A stretch of DNA of 64,000 nt from Symsagittifera roscoffensis. Lineage: Eukaryota > Xenacoelomorpha > Acoela > Convolutidae. Both the position numbers and the translations under genes were made by a program. This document shows, piece after piece, positions 9,961 through 18,278 of the stretch (position 1 is the stretch's first letter; every line of letters begins with the position of its first letter). The notes beneath the pieces are model-generated. The model ran no database searches and was not told the DNA's origin. It saw only the letters and a list, made by a program, of their open reading frames with translations. The stretch is from the NCBI RefSeq assembly GCF_963678635.1, contig NC_087070.1, forward strand, positions 21,185,461 through 21,249,460, given 5' to 3'.

Positions 9961-10900
9961 CCGCAACAGGCATGTTTTCATCAAATCAAATCGCCTTATT
10001 GAGCGTGCTACATAGAAGGAAGGAGTCGACAGCAGCAGGAAGACGCTAGCTTTGCAACATGTGGTTCCCCTTCTACGCCGGTTTTGCTGCTAGAGACCCT
10101 GGGGGAACTGCAGTGATAGATTGACAAAAATTTCCCCAACTCCCTCTCTCAATCTCTCATCCATAAGAAAATCTTTCCAATTCAATCAGAAGTTCGAAGC
10201 AGAGACCAATGTAGCTACAACATCAACAACCTGCAACACTGGACGGACACTTCTTTTTTTAAAGATTTTCCACCAATCGCAAAAGTTCCTCCTTTGATAT
10301 TATTTTAAGATATCTATTTCTGGTAACATACCTTGATTTTTCGAAAGGCGCCATCATATACTAATTTTGAAATGCAGCGCGCACGGGAAATCAATTTGGT
10401 CGACTTACAAAAAAATCGACCAAATTTTGGGACCCCCTTGGTAAAACCTTAGATCTAGCCCTCCGTTATAACAAGTTTGTTTGTTTATATAACAATTTTT
10501 TTAAAGTATTGTATGAAGGATGCCTTACCGAGAGTGATAATGAGTCATGTGTTCATAGTCTTAACAAAAATTATGCCCAAATTACCAAAAAAACGTAGTT
10601 GCTGGGCATGTAATAGTGGTCCGGCCACTGTAAATTTTTGCAAATACGCCAATTGTTTTGGTTACGCCTCAATAGCCTAGTTAGAAAAACGGTAGCAAGA
10701 CAGTGATATAGAGGTCAAATTCATATAACGCGTTTGAGCCGTATGAAAGAAGTTTCAAGAACGATCGCTCAGAAAACTTGAACTTCAACAAAATATCATT
10801 CCTGGATCGCATTCTCTAATTTTTTTAAGTAGCGTCAAACAAAAACTTTCATGAATATATTCAATTTAGTCATCAGTTTATCAGTGCAGTCTTCCATTAG
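9961..10900. other. Non-coding stretch with small inverted repeat
   Basis: No gene recognised. Bases about 10396-10427 contain TTTGGTCGA and TCGACCAAA as inverted arms around a 14-base spacer. GACCCCCTTGGTAAAACCTTAGATCTAGCCCTCC (10431-10464) resembles the end of a short transposon but has no clear partner. The first part probably contains the 3' tail of the jockey-like element. Confidence 0.4.
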
Positions 10901-10959
10901 CAAGTTAAATGTTAAGGTATCTATCAGCCAGTCTTTTTCACGTAAGTCAATTATCCCAA

Positions 10960-11289
10960 TTAAATTCTAGCTACAAAGATGCCGTTATCCATTTGCTCGT
11001 TCCATTTTTCACGCCATTGAACAGGGCAGGTTCTCATGTACATGAACTTGAAGTAGTCGCAGGGGGCGTAATCTTCCCCTTTGATCTTCATACATCTTTG
11101 ATAATCCACAAAATTAGACCAACAAAGTTTGGTTTTGTTAGTATTCGGGTACCTCGGATCGAAAGGAGCCATTTGCCGATAACCCTTCCTCAGCCTCTGA
11201 AGGGTTCTTTTTTCAGACGCACTTTGCGCAGCCAACTCTTGTTCTTTGTAGAATTCAGGAGTCTCCAATTGCTCTCTGTCGCCGCCCAT
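10960..11289 (-). CDS. COX6B: Cytochrome c oxidase subunit 6B (twin CX9C/CX10C protein)
   Basis: The ATG at 11289 opens a 109-codon frame. The C-terminal half carries APFDPRYPNTNKTKLCWSNF followed by VDYQRC, then CDYFKFMYMRTC and WREKW. The cysteines form CX9C and CX10C, exactly the COX6B coiled-coil-helix-coiled-coil-helix arrangement, with the preceding FDPRFPN-like motif. The subunit sits on the intermembrane-space face of complex IV and contacts the other monomer of the dimer. The approximately 40-residue N-terminal extension, rich in Glu, Gln and Lys, is longer than in short vertebrate forms. The last residues (VARI) follow a possible GTAGCT splice donor, so the true C-terminus may come from a small second exon. 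Confidence 0.92.
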   Translation of the reverse strand: MGGDREQLETPEFYKEQELAAQSASEKRTLQRLRKGYRQMAPFDPRYPNTNKTKLCWSNFVDYQRCMKIKGEDYAPCDYFKFMYMRTCPVQWREKWNEQMDNGIFVARI

Positions 11290-11572
11290 TATTGGTTCAA
11301 AAAGATCTTAAAAAAGATATAATTTTTTTTGTTCTTGTTGTGACCGCTGTAAGTGGGGAGCAACTTTGTGGGTATCTTATTATATATCCTACGCATGCAA
11401 TTTCAATGTTTCTAATATTTGTCCAAGAAGACCAATTGTCAAGAAAATTGGCGTTTGAAAGCATTACGCCTTTACAAGACATTTTGTGCTGATACACAAC
11501 TTCATAAAACCATTGATCACACTTTTAAATTCTCCTTTTACTTTCGTAATTTACCCTCTTTTTTTACTTTAA
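11290..11572. other. Upstream region of COX6B, nothing recognised
   Basis: Short frames on both strands overlap here (11292-11497) with no motif. The interval should contain the COX6B promoter on the minus strand. Confidence 0.4.
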
Positions 11573-11665
11573 TAATCAGAAGGTCAAAAGTATCATAGTA
11601 ACCGAGGTTAAAGTCATGAGTCCTTTCATCGCATATTCCAGTCAATATCCTAGAAACTTTATAGT
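11573..11665. repeat. Left direct repeat flanking the nested element block
   Basis: The segment beginning TCAGAAGGTCAAAAGTATCATAGTAACCGAGGTTA has a clear direct match at 40224-40310 (TCAGAATGTCAAAAGTATTATAGTAACCGAGGTTA), continuing through CATATTCC.GTCA.AATCCTAG.AA. The two copies bracket the X1/X2 array with its inserted LTR element, in the same orientation. Confidence 0.75.
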
Positions 11666-11887
11666 AGTAGTAGTTTTTTTTGAAAAGTCAATTAAAATGG
11701 GTCCTTCCGTCATGCGACGGTACGTGCACATATTGGAAAGGGCCGTACCAACGCTATATAAATACATCGGCAGAATTTTATGAATAAATCAAGTAGATAT
11801 TAATGCATCGAGAGAATTGTCAATTAAAATCTACCCTCCTCGATTATAGCACAGATAGAATTTTCTATGTTGGATGTACTTTTAAGA

Positions 11888-12088
11888 TTATTGCAGCCCG
11901 TAAGGCAGAGGATTGCACTCCTCAGAAGTGCAAAACTTATTTTTGTTCTTATAAAGTTTAGTGTCCGAGTATGATTCGTTCCGTTTCTCGCTTAGTTTCA
12001 CTGCTAGTTTCTGGATGGTTTTTGTAGAGCCTGGTGCTGCTCCTCCGGTACAAGCGATAATTAGTGGAACAAAGCTGCTTTGTTGCAC
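11888..12088 (-). pseudogene. X1 element, extreme C-terminus of RT protein
   Basis: Minus-strand translation VPLIIACTGGAAPGSTKTIQ followed by KLAVKLSEKRNESYSDTKL corresponds to the 'PLVFSTTGGMG...KRLASLIAEKR' tail that follows the nuclease-like region in a widespread invertebrate RT family, recalled from general knowledge. The matching X2 region lies near 36420-36540. The frame is separate from the preceding piece, so frameshifts are present. Confidence 0.6.
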
Positions 12089-12192
12089 ATCCAGTACTCT
12101 TTGTTGGCATTTTAATGTTTTGACACTCTCATGATATTTGTAGGCGTCAGATATAGTTTTGGGGCAGGATTTAGCATTGGGGTTGAAAATTT

Positions 12193-12561
12193 TTACATCG
12201 AAAAAGGTTCGGCTGAATCGGCCTCCCTAGAATCCATTTGCCTTGATGTCAAGTCGAGCGTCATCTTCACTAGTGGTCGTTTTGTTGTGAACGCTTTCGC
12301 CTTCAAAAGATTGAAGTTTCGGCTCTGTTTCAACATCATGGTATACTTCGTCCAGGCGTGTCGCAAGGTATCGCGAACTTCATTATGTCCTAGGTGAGTG
12401 TATCCACCTTTGGGACAGTGTAGAGAGTCGGTCAGTGTGAACGGTTGGCCACATGGGCATGTATGTGGGGTGTTTGGTGGTTCCCATCCATATCTTAGAT
12501 ATAATCCGTCTTTAAACTCTGATTTGTTGAGGTAAAAATTGTATCTTTTTAAGGGTAGCAC
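12193..12561 (-). pseudogene. X1 element, cysteine-histidine finger and nuclease-like tail
   Basis: This 122-codon frame reads SEFKDGLYLRYGWEPPN, then CPCGQPFTLTDSLHCPKGGY and HLGHNEVRD. The C-x-C...C-x-KGG...HNE-RD string is the signature just after the RT in this family and resembles the CCHC and R-HN motifs of R2-like retrotransposons with restriction-like endonucleases. In X2 the same place reads EDDARLDIRANELWGSRF, a PD-(D/E)XK-like start. X1 has diverged there (LVKMTLDLTSRQMDSREAD). One histidine of X2's finger (THSLYC) is Asp in X1 (TDSLHC). Confidence 0.65.
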
Positions 12562-12817
12562 GCTTAGCCAATTCGAGGCTCCTGTCTGGGACGCTAGATT
12601 TATTGTCAGTTTTTTTTCTGACGGGCAATTTTTTCATAATTTTAGCCTTTTTTGAGAGTGTGATAGTCTGTCTCTCAGTTTTGATCTTTCTATTTATCAG
12701 AGTTTGTTCCATTTCAGCTATTTCTGGATCACTGTTTTCCAACGGATCGCAAATGGCTTGTGACCACTCACAATTTCTGGAAAAGTCCGTGTTACTGAGG
12801 AGGTCTAATCCTCCCAT
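12512..12817 (-). pseudogene. X1 element, linker between RT thumb and finger
   Basis: A 101-codon minus-strand frame starting MGGLDLLSNTDFSRNCEWSQ, then a lysine-rich helical linker (KIKTERQTITLSKKAKIMKK). The beginning corresponds to the 'LGGLGI-NP---S--Q---S' stretch of the RT family. It overlaps the finger frame by 50 bp in another frame, indicating at least one frameshift. Confidence 0.55.
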
Positions 12818-12899
12818 TCTTAGTGGTAGTACAAAAAGGTTGCGATCTTCATCGGTTATTTATGGTTTTTACCAGTAATACTAGGAAGTAGATGATGTC

Positions 12900-13410
12900 T
12901 TACATTTTCTCAATATCATCCATTTTCTTAAATGCTTCCGGAGTTGTTCTGGTTAGAAAGCTCACTTTACTTTGAACTCCTTTTGTGTAGCAGGAGTACG
13001 CATTTTGTGGTGATGTTTTAGCTGTTTTGGAAAGCTTTTCAGTTAGGGTAGCTGTCTTTTCAATTTTGCTTTCCATGTATTTATCGCATGCTAATGGTGT
13101 TCCTATAACCGATCCAAGGACTCTAAAACCGTCTACCATTTTAATATTTATGCCTTCGAATATTTTTATGGCGCTGTCACGACGGTTTTTTTTACTATGA
13201 GTTGACACTTGGAAGATTTCACATTGTATCCGAAAGCCTTTCCATGCACATCTAGGTTGTCCAGTATTGCGCGGAGACTCTTAAGATCTGCGTACCATCA
13301 TCTGCGTACCCTTTTTGGGTGAAATTTGGTTTTTGCAGGAGCTCAATCAGTGGGATTATCCCAATTCTTTTCAATGCCATTGCGAGGGGATCACCTTGCG
13401 TTGTGCCTTC
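12900..13410 (-). pseudogene. X1 element, RT motifs C to thumb (left part, 3' of the LTR insertion)
   Basis: Immediately left of the LTR insertion, the minus strand resumes RT motif B (TTQGDPLAMALKRIGIIPL) and, after a small deletion relative to X2, a YADDG motif C near 13295. The frame 13208-12900 then gives AIKIFEGINIKMVDGFRVLG and the thumb-like YTKGVQSKVSFLTRTTPEAF. The sequence is closely similar to X2 at about 37380-37830. Small indels and stops show it is not functional. Confidence 0.75.
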
Positions 13411-14323
13411 TGTAACATTCGCCCGGAAGATACATATCGACGGATAACAAAACTAAGTCTTAAGACGACTGGCTAGCGCCTAAACAGAGCTTTGTATGCT
13501 TTTCACCGTCTCTACCAAGCCAGTACTTTTCGGTGGTCTTTCCAACATCGGGTCGACAAAAACGTTACTGTTCTCCGGCTTCGACCAGAACGCTCAAATT
13601 AACTTAATTACATGCAAATAGTGAGCTCATGGCTGGGTCTCAGTATCCCCAGACCACGAGGTCACTCCTAAAAACAGGGCTACTACTTATTATATTACTA
13701 TTGTTTTTGTTCAGTAGATAAAAATCATCATCTCCATCGAAGATGGATCAACCCTTTCCCCCAACTCCTAGCACCTCATCCTTGTCAAAACTAATCCAAA
13801 TATCAATTAAATTCAAGTCAGGACATGACAGGATGCTAAAAGTTCACACGAGTCAATAAAAGTTTTCCGTCCCGAGACCCTTCCGGATTCTTGAATCCGG
13901 TGAATCAAGCCCGTTGATCTCGATTTCTTCCCAATCCGGAAGGCTGATTTCTTACCCTTCACCGTTGTTCGCAACGGCCTTGCAACTATTGTAGCAGCAC
14001 AATAGTTGCAACTCGGAACGTTTTCTGCAATCTGCTGCTGTTTTTCTTATCACGATTGTCGTTGCTATCGTCAGCGCAACTAATGTTGTTGTGTTTCTTC
14101 TCTCGTTTCTTGTTAAAATGGCCGTTTCAGCATTTCTCAGAAATGTGACGTCATCATTCGAATTTTTGAAATTTTAAAATACTAGAATATTCCAGCCCTC
14201 ACCGTTTGGCTAAACGTTCCAATAACGCCCTTAGTTCTTAAAAACCACCAATCCGGAAGGCTTACTGCTAAAATTCCGAATTCTGCAGAGATTGCATTTT
14301 GGCCATTCTGGTCGAATGTCACA
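13411..14323 (-). repeat. 3' LTR (left)
   Basis: 913 bp, nearly identical to 33152-34064. It contains two adjacent hairpins: CCGTTG-loop-CAACGG (13962-13977) and a 13-bp perfect stem TTGCAACTATTGT/ACAATAGTTGCAA (13980-14011). It also has copies of the ACCCTTCCGGATT motif in both orientations. The bases directly outside (TTC, 13408-13410) match the three bases outside the other LTR. Confidence 0.95.
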
Positions 14324-14324
14324 T

Positions 14325-14336
14325 ACTCCCCGGACA
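14325..14336 (-). other. 3' polypurine tract candidate
   Basis: On the element's strand the sequence TGTCCGGGGAGTA abuts the 3' LTR start (TGTGACA...). A G-rich purine run in this position is the expected plus-strand primer. The same 12-mer recurs inside pol (see the separate entry). Confidence 0.7.
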
Positions 14337-15140
14337 GTCCGGTCAATGTCCTCATTGAATCGCGCAATGTTCGTAAAATGGTTACAGTGTCATCGAACAG
14401 AATTTACAAAATGCACGAAATTACTTTTATCCACGTCACATCGACTCACTGCAGAATATAAATGGCATCATACTACATCACTATAGCCTCCAAATTCTTT
14501 CATTAATCTGCACATTAAGGATATGACTTAAGATAAAACATATTTTCTGACTTCCATTGTCAATGTCCCGATTAAAACTTTTTCTCTTAGATTTAAAAGG
14601 TGTTGGCTTGCAGGACAGTCCTGCCAACCAACAAGCTAAAATTATCCTACTATGCTCCTTCCCTTCGGAAATCTTGCTTGTTTATTGTCCTGAATATTAA
14701 AACTAATAAACTTTGTGGTTAGAAAGAACAATGCAACAACCTCCCTCCTCAAGAAGTTACTCAAGTTTTTCATGTCACCACAAAGTGATCAGTCTTCCTA
14801 AGTGATTAAAAACAATCATGCAGGCTGGAATATTTAAATATACTCTTCCCTTAAGCCTTTCTAAATAAATAATAAGTGTCTCTAAAGCCACTTCTGCTAA
14901 AATCAAAATGCAAATTTATAAATGCAACAATTTCAAAACTCAACAAAATGTTTCAGTTTTCAATTACAACTTGGTTGCTTGGTTTCTCACTTGAGTTTTT
15001 CCCACACATAAAACAATTCTGAGTTTTAAGTTTTCTTCATCACTCCTTTGTTCTCTTCTTTTTTCGTCGTTTAGAAGTTCTAAAACTTCTAAATTCTTCT
15101 AATTCTCTTTCTTGTTGCCTCTTGTTTTCTCGACCATTCC
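14337..15140 (-). other. 3' untranslated region of the LTR element
   Basis: About 800 bp between the ORF3 stop and the polypurine tract, AT-rich, with no convincing frame. The plus-strand frame 14292-14486 crosses the LTR edge and is a chance opening. Confidence 0.6.
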
Positions 15141-16355
15141 TCAATGTTCCATTTCTTCCTCCTGTGATACTGACTCCGCACTTTCGGTTTCCGTGTCTTG
15201 TAGCACATCATTGGCTATCCTGACGCTGTTGGAAGCCGTCCTCCAACACTTCTGCTCTTCTACCCTCTGTTTACAGCAAGGTAGGGGATCCACGTTGGAT
15301 TCTCTGTTTCTGCAGAAACTGTTGTGGAGACACAACGTCACGTTTCTCTCCAAATCTTCTTTCAGCATCTCTGCCTTCTCATTTCCACTACGCTCACTCG
15401 TTCTGGAAATTCTTTTCACGGCGGTGGTCACTGCATTCCGATGAGTCACGAGAGCTCGCTTGAAAGCTCCTGCCCCAATGTCCAGCTGATATTCACTGTA
15501 CACCCTGCCGTGCTTCGACATATGCTTTTTCGCATACTCGTACAACCATGCAGTCATGTTGGCTCTGAACCATGGCATCAATCGTTTTCTCGCCCATATC
15601 TTCTTCACTTCCATCGGAATGTTTAGAACTTTGCACATTGTCTCAAAAAGATCTAAATCTTTTAGACAATCTAACTTCCGCAACTGTTCTCTCGTCGGTG
15701 CCTCCTGTCTATTATTCTCTCTCACATGAGCTTCCAGCCATCGTATCGCCATCATAACTCCCACTATCACTATTGTTACGGGCTGTGATGAATCCGGTAA
15801 ACCCATGGAGAGCAGCTCTCCAGAGTCCCAGATCAACATCAGATTACTACGCTTGGGATACCACCAGGTCTGCAGCAAGCAGTGGCAAGGAAACTCGTCA
15901 TGTGTCAACATGATGCTCCTCCAATTAGGTTTTCCCGAAGCTTCCAGCAATGGTTCCACTTCCATCATCACTCGGTGGATTTCATCATTCTCATCTACTG
16001 CACTGTAATCTGAGACAGTTGATCCTCTCTGTTTCTGTTTTTCGAAGTCACTGAAGTTCCCGCTCACATATCCCATGAACTTCTTTCCTAGTATTGACTC
16101 CAACTCTTCTTTGGTTCTCTCTGGAATTGCTGAGAACATCTTACATAGTAACTCGTAAGACTTTTCAGACATTCTCGCCAATCTCACACACTTCGGCACT
16201 GAGAAGGCTTGATCCACGATCGTTCTTGTACTTTTCACGTCCACAGCCACGAAATGCACAGGATATCTGCTCTTGCACATTGGAGCCAACGTTGAACCCA
16301 CCAAATATCGTGCTCCTGATGGTCTACAATAAGTTTCGCTGTGTCTGATGTTCAT
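15141..16355 (-). CDS. LTR element accessory ORF3 (404 aa, unknown function)
   Basis: The ATG at 16355 overlaps the TGA of ORF2 as ATGA, which favours this start over the non-ATG opening at 16487. The protein has no family I can name. Visible features are YPVHFVAVDVKSTRTIVDQAF early on, a hydrophobic stretch (PVTIVIVGVMMAIRWL) near the middle, WFRANMTAWLYEYAKKHMSK, a basic segment with several Arg/Lys pairs, two late cysteine clusters and an acidic end (ESVSQEEEMEH). There is no signal peptide or envelope-like cleavage site. Degenerate relatives (VHFVAVDV / LHMVVVAV, SVPK / SVPN, LMLIWDS / LCLIWDT) occur in the 41-64 kb array, showing the protein is under shared use or ancestry in a second repeat family. 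Confidence 0.8.
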   Translation of the reverse strand: MNIRHSETYCRPSGARYLVGSTLAPMCKSRYPVHFVAVDVKSTRTIVDQAFSVPKCVRLARMSEKSYELLCKMFSAIPERTKEELESILGKKFMGYVSGNFSDFEKQKQRGSTVSDYSAVDENDEIHRVMMEVEPLLEASGKPNWRSIMLTHDEFPCHCLLQTWWYPKRSNLMLIWDSGELLSMGLPDSSQPVTIVIVGVMMAIRWLEAHVRENNRQEAPTREQLRKLDCLKDLDLFETMCKVLNIPMEVKKIWARKRLMPWFRANMTAWLYEYAKKHMSKHGRVYSEYQLDIGAGAFKRALVTHRNAVTTAVKRISRTSERSGNEKAEMLKEDLERNVTLCLHNSFCRNRESNVDPLPCCKQRVEEQKCWRTASNSVRIANDVLQDTETESAESVSQEEEMEH

Positions 16356-17407
16356 TTCTGTTTCGATTGCCTCCTTCCTGATGCTGTCAGGTTTCTCGTA
16401 TTCATTGGCACAGTGCAAATGGTCAGTACCGCGCAACTGAACTTCTGCCAGAGGGTAGTGAACAAACACACCATCACTGACTCCCACAGTGCTTCCTGCT
16501 CGTCTGATCCTCTGGAGATGTCATTCGTCCCAACTAAGATCATCACACTGGGAATCTTCCCTGGATTCATCAGTTCCACCATCCGATATAATTGGGCTAT
16601 CGTCGCGCCTCCAAAGGCCATCACCGTGGTGACCCACGAGGTCCTCAAATTCGACAGCACTCTGTCTAAACTGTCTCCCAATATCAGGTGAGATGTCCCG
16701 AGTGGTGGTTGCTGCAGGTTCACAGCCGGGCTCCAGGTAGCTCGATTGAAGCAGGCCCTCGGATCTGTCTCCGGAACTCCCGTGAAATTATACTTCAATT
16801 GATTATTCTTCTGCACGTCTAATACACGAGACACTTTCTTCGCTGGCATCTTTCGTACTTTCCTCTCTGGAATTCTCGAGCTCCCCATGAGTGGTGTCAC
16901 GTTACTTATCCCTTGTCTGATCACGGTCTGGGAGAGTTGTACTCTACCCGTATCGTCAATCGTTCCATAGGGTGCAGTCACCCCAGAACCTGGCGCATTC
17001 TTATTAGCGACCAGTCGTCCAGCTGTCTCTATCAGTTTCCTCACTGTCTGTTCTACGACGGGGTCACCCAAGGTGTCACTAGGATCCGGGATCGTTACTC
17101 GATTTGTCGTCTCTGCTGGAGGTCGTGTCTCCGTTGTTTGACTCATTTCTCGAGGCGTCAAGAGCTCCATCGGGGACTGCCCACGAGGAATATCCCTTGC
17201 AGGTATCACTTTCTCCACGGCCGTTGTCAACGCTACCTGCTCCGATCGCTCTTTGTATTCCTGCCTTAAGCGTTCGATCTCTTGACCCTGCTTTTTGTTG
17301 CAGTCTTCAAACAACTTTCTCCACATGTCCCGATCTTCCTCCATCTGGAGCATGCTTCTGGTCATCTCGTCCAGCTCCTTCTTCGTACTTCTCAGCTGAT
17401 CGTTCAT
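16352..17407 (-). CDS. LTR element accessory ORF2: coiled coil plus SGNH/GDSL hydrolase-like domain
   Basis: 351 codons from the ATG at 17407. Residues 1-60 are heptad-like and charged (STKKELDEMTRSMLQMEEDR), likely a coiled coil. A proline-rich linker and a basic patch (PERKVRKMPAKKVSRV) follow. From about residue 243 the SGNH blocks appear: LGDSLDRVL (nucleophile Ser, block I), VMAFGGATIAQLY (block II Gly) and MILVGTNDISRGS (block III GTND). The frame stops about 55 residues after GTND, before a recognisable block V D-x-x-H, so the catalytic triad is not visibly complete. SGNH esterase domains also occur in ORF1 of some non-LTR elements, where they may act on membranes or aid particle assembly. 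ORF2 overlaps the preceding ORF by 101 bp and the next by 4 bp. Confidence 0.8.
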   Translation of the reverse strand: MNDQLRSTKKELDEMTRSMLQMEEDRDMWRKLFEDCNKKQGQEIERLRQEYKERSEQVALTTAVEKVIPARDIPRGQSPMELLTPREMSQTTETRPPAETTNRVTIPDPSDTLGDPVVEQTVRKLIETAGRLVANKNAPGSGVTAPYGTIDDTGRVQLSQTVIRQGISNVTPLMGSSRIPERKVRKMPAKKVSRVLDVQKNNQLKYNFTGVPETDPRACFNRATWSPAVNLQQPPLGTSHLILGDSLDRVLSNLRTSWVTTVMAFGGATIAQLYRMVELMNPGKIPSVMILVGTNDISRGSDEQEALWESVMVCLFTTLWQKFSCAVLTICTVPMNTRNLTASGRRQSKQK

Positions 17408-17888
17408 CTCGTCCAGATCTTGTATGGTTTTGCGTTACTTTTGCCCTTTTTGGTGGCACAGCTGCTCTCAGTGGTGAACCAGACGAGGTCGCCTCGCTGT
17501 TCATCTCCCGATGCATTCTCGTCAGCCCAGGTTTAGGCTTAGAGGGCATTGGCATCTCACCTGGTTGGTAAGTCCTAGAACTTCCCAATCCAGGCTCATT
17601 CGCCAAGTCACTCCCTGAGAGAGCCCCGTTTCTCCACCTCATCACTCTCATGTTCGGGCGGTCTAGTACTCCTCTTTCTCCATATGCTGCCATCAACAGG
17701 ACTTCCGTGGGGCGGTCCCCACGGTTGTCGTGCCCCAAGATGTTGATCAGGGCGGTCAGCAACATGACCACCTCTGGGTCCTCCAGAGCGAAGTCTCGTT
17801 CGATCAGCCGACGATAGATCGCATCTACCATCGGTCCTACATATGCCTCTGCCAGGTCCATCAATTCATCCAGGTTAAAGTCGTCCAT
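17307..17888 (-). CDS. LTR element accessory ORF1b (193 aa, unknown)
   Basis: ATG at 17888. It lies 390 bp after the pol stop. The N-terminal 70 residues are acidic and helical (MDDFNLDELMDLAEAYVGPM, EDPEVVMLLTALINILGHDN); the C-terminal part is Pro/Ser/Arg-rich and probably disordered (PSKPKPGLTRMHREMN). I recognise no family. It overlaps the SGNH ORF by 101 bp in a different frame, so the two may be expressed from one message by leaky scanning or frameshifting. It is intact. Confidence 0.65.
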   Translation of the reverse strand: MDDFNLDELMDLAEAYVGPMVDAIYRRLIERDFALEDPEVVMLLTALINILGHDNRGDRPTEVLLMAAYGERGVLDRPNMRVMRWRNGALSGSDLANEPGLGSSRTYQPGEMPMPSKPKPGLTRMHREMNSEATSSGSPLRAAVPPKRAKVTQNHTRSGRDERSAEKYEEGAGRDDQKHAPDGGRSGHVEKVV

Positions 17889-18278
17889 TCTATTCTTTTC
17901 AAGTTTGATTTGATTCGATTCTTTGACTCAAGTGAGTAATTTAAATGATCGATCAGGATCTAGAAAAGAAATCACGAATGTCACACTTGTCAGTTTCACC
18001 TTAACATATATCGTTAAAATTTGCTTAAAACAGTTCAAATAAAAAGATATTTATCCTAAAATTTAATAAAATCAATTGGTTTCTAAAATTTTGGAATTCG
18101 ACCTAAGATTGGACAGTCCAAACTTTGGATCTATTCCCAAGATCGTCATTCAGTTGTTCATGGTCACTAACCCCTACTTACCCATGATCTTAATAACCTA
18201 ACACATAACATAACATAACACACATATCACATGTTACACACAACTTAATCTTTGGCCTAACACTCTTTCGCACTTCAC
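17889..18278 (-). other. Pol to ORF1b intergenic gap
   Basis: About 390 bp without a minus-strand frame. It includes a simple run of CATAACATAACATAACACACA near 18203-18225. It could hold an internal promoter or a splice acceptor for a downstream message, but neither can be shown. Confidence 0.4.

Noticed and set aside
14325-14336. Repeated TGTCCGGGGAGT as only a conserved SGE peptide motif
   Set aside because: One copy adjoins the LTR in non-coding DNA and one is in a different frame, so peptide conservation cannot explain all copies.
15141-16487. ORF3 as an envelope glycoprotein
   Set aside because: The position after pol suggested env, but there is no signal peptide, no furin-type site and only one weak hydrophobic segment.
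15112-16691. Several long plus-strand frames opposite the accessory ORFs (for example 15112-15444 and 16341-16691)
   Set aside because: They mirror the well-supported minus-strand ORF2/ORF3, show shadow composition rich in Ser, Leu and Cys, and carry no motif.
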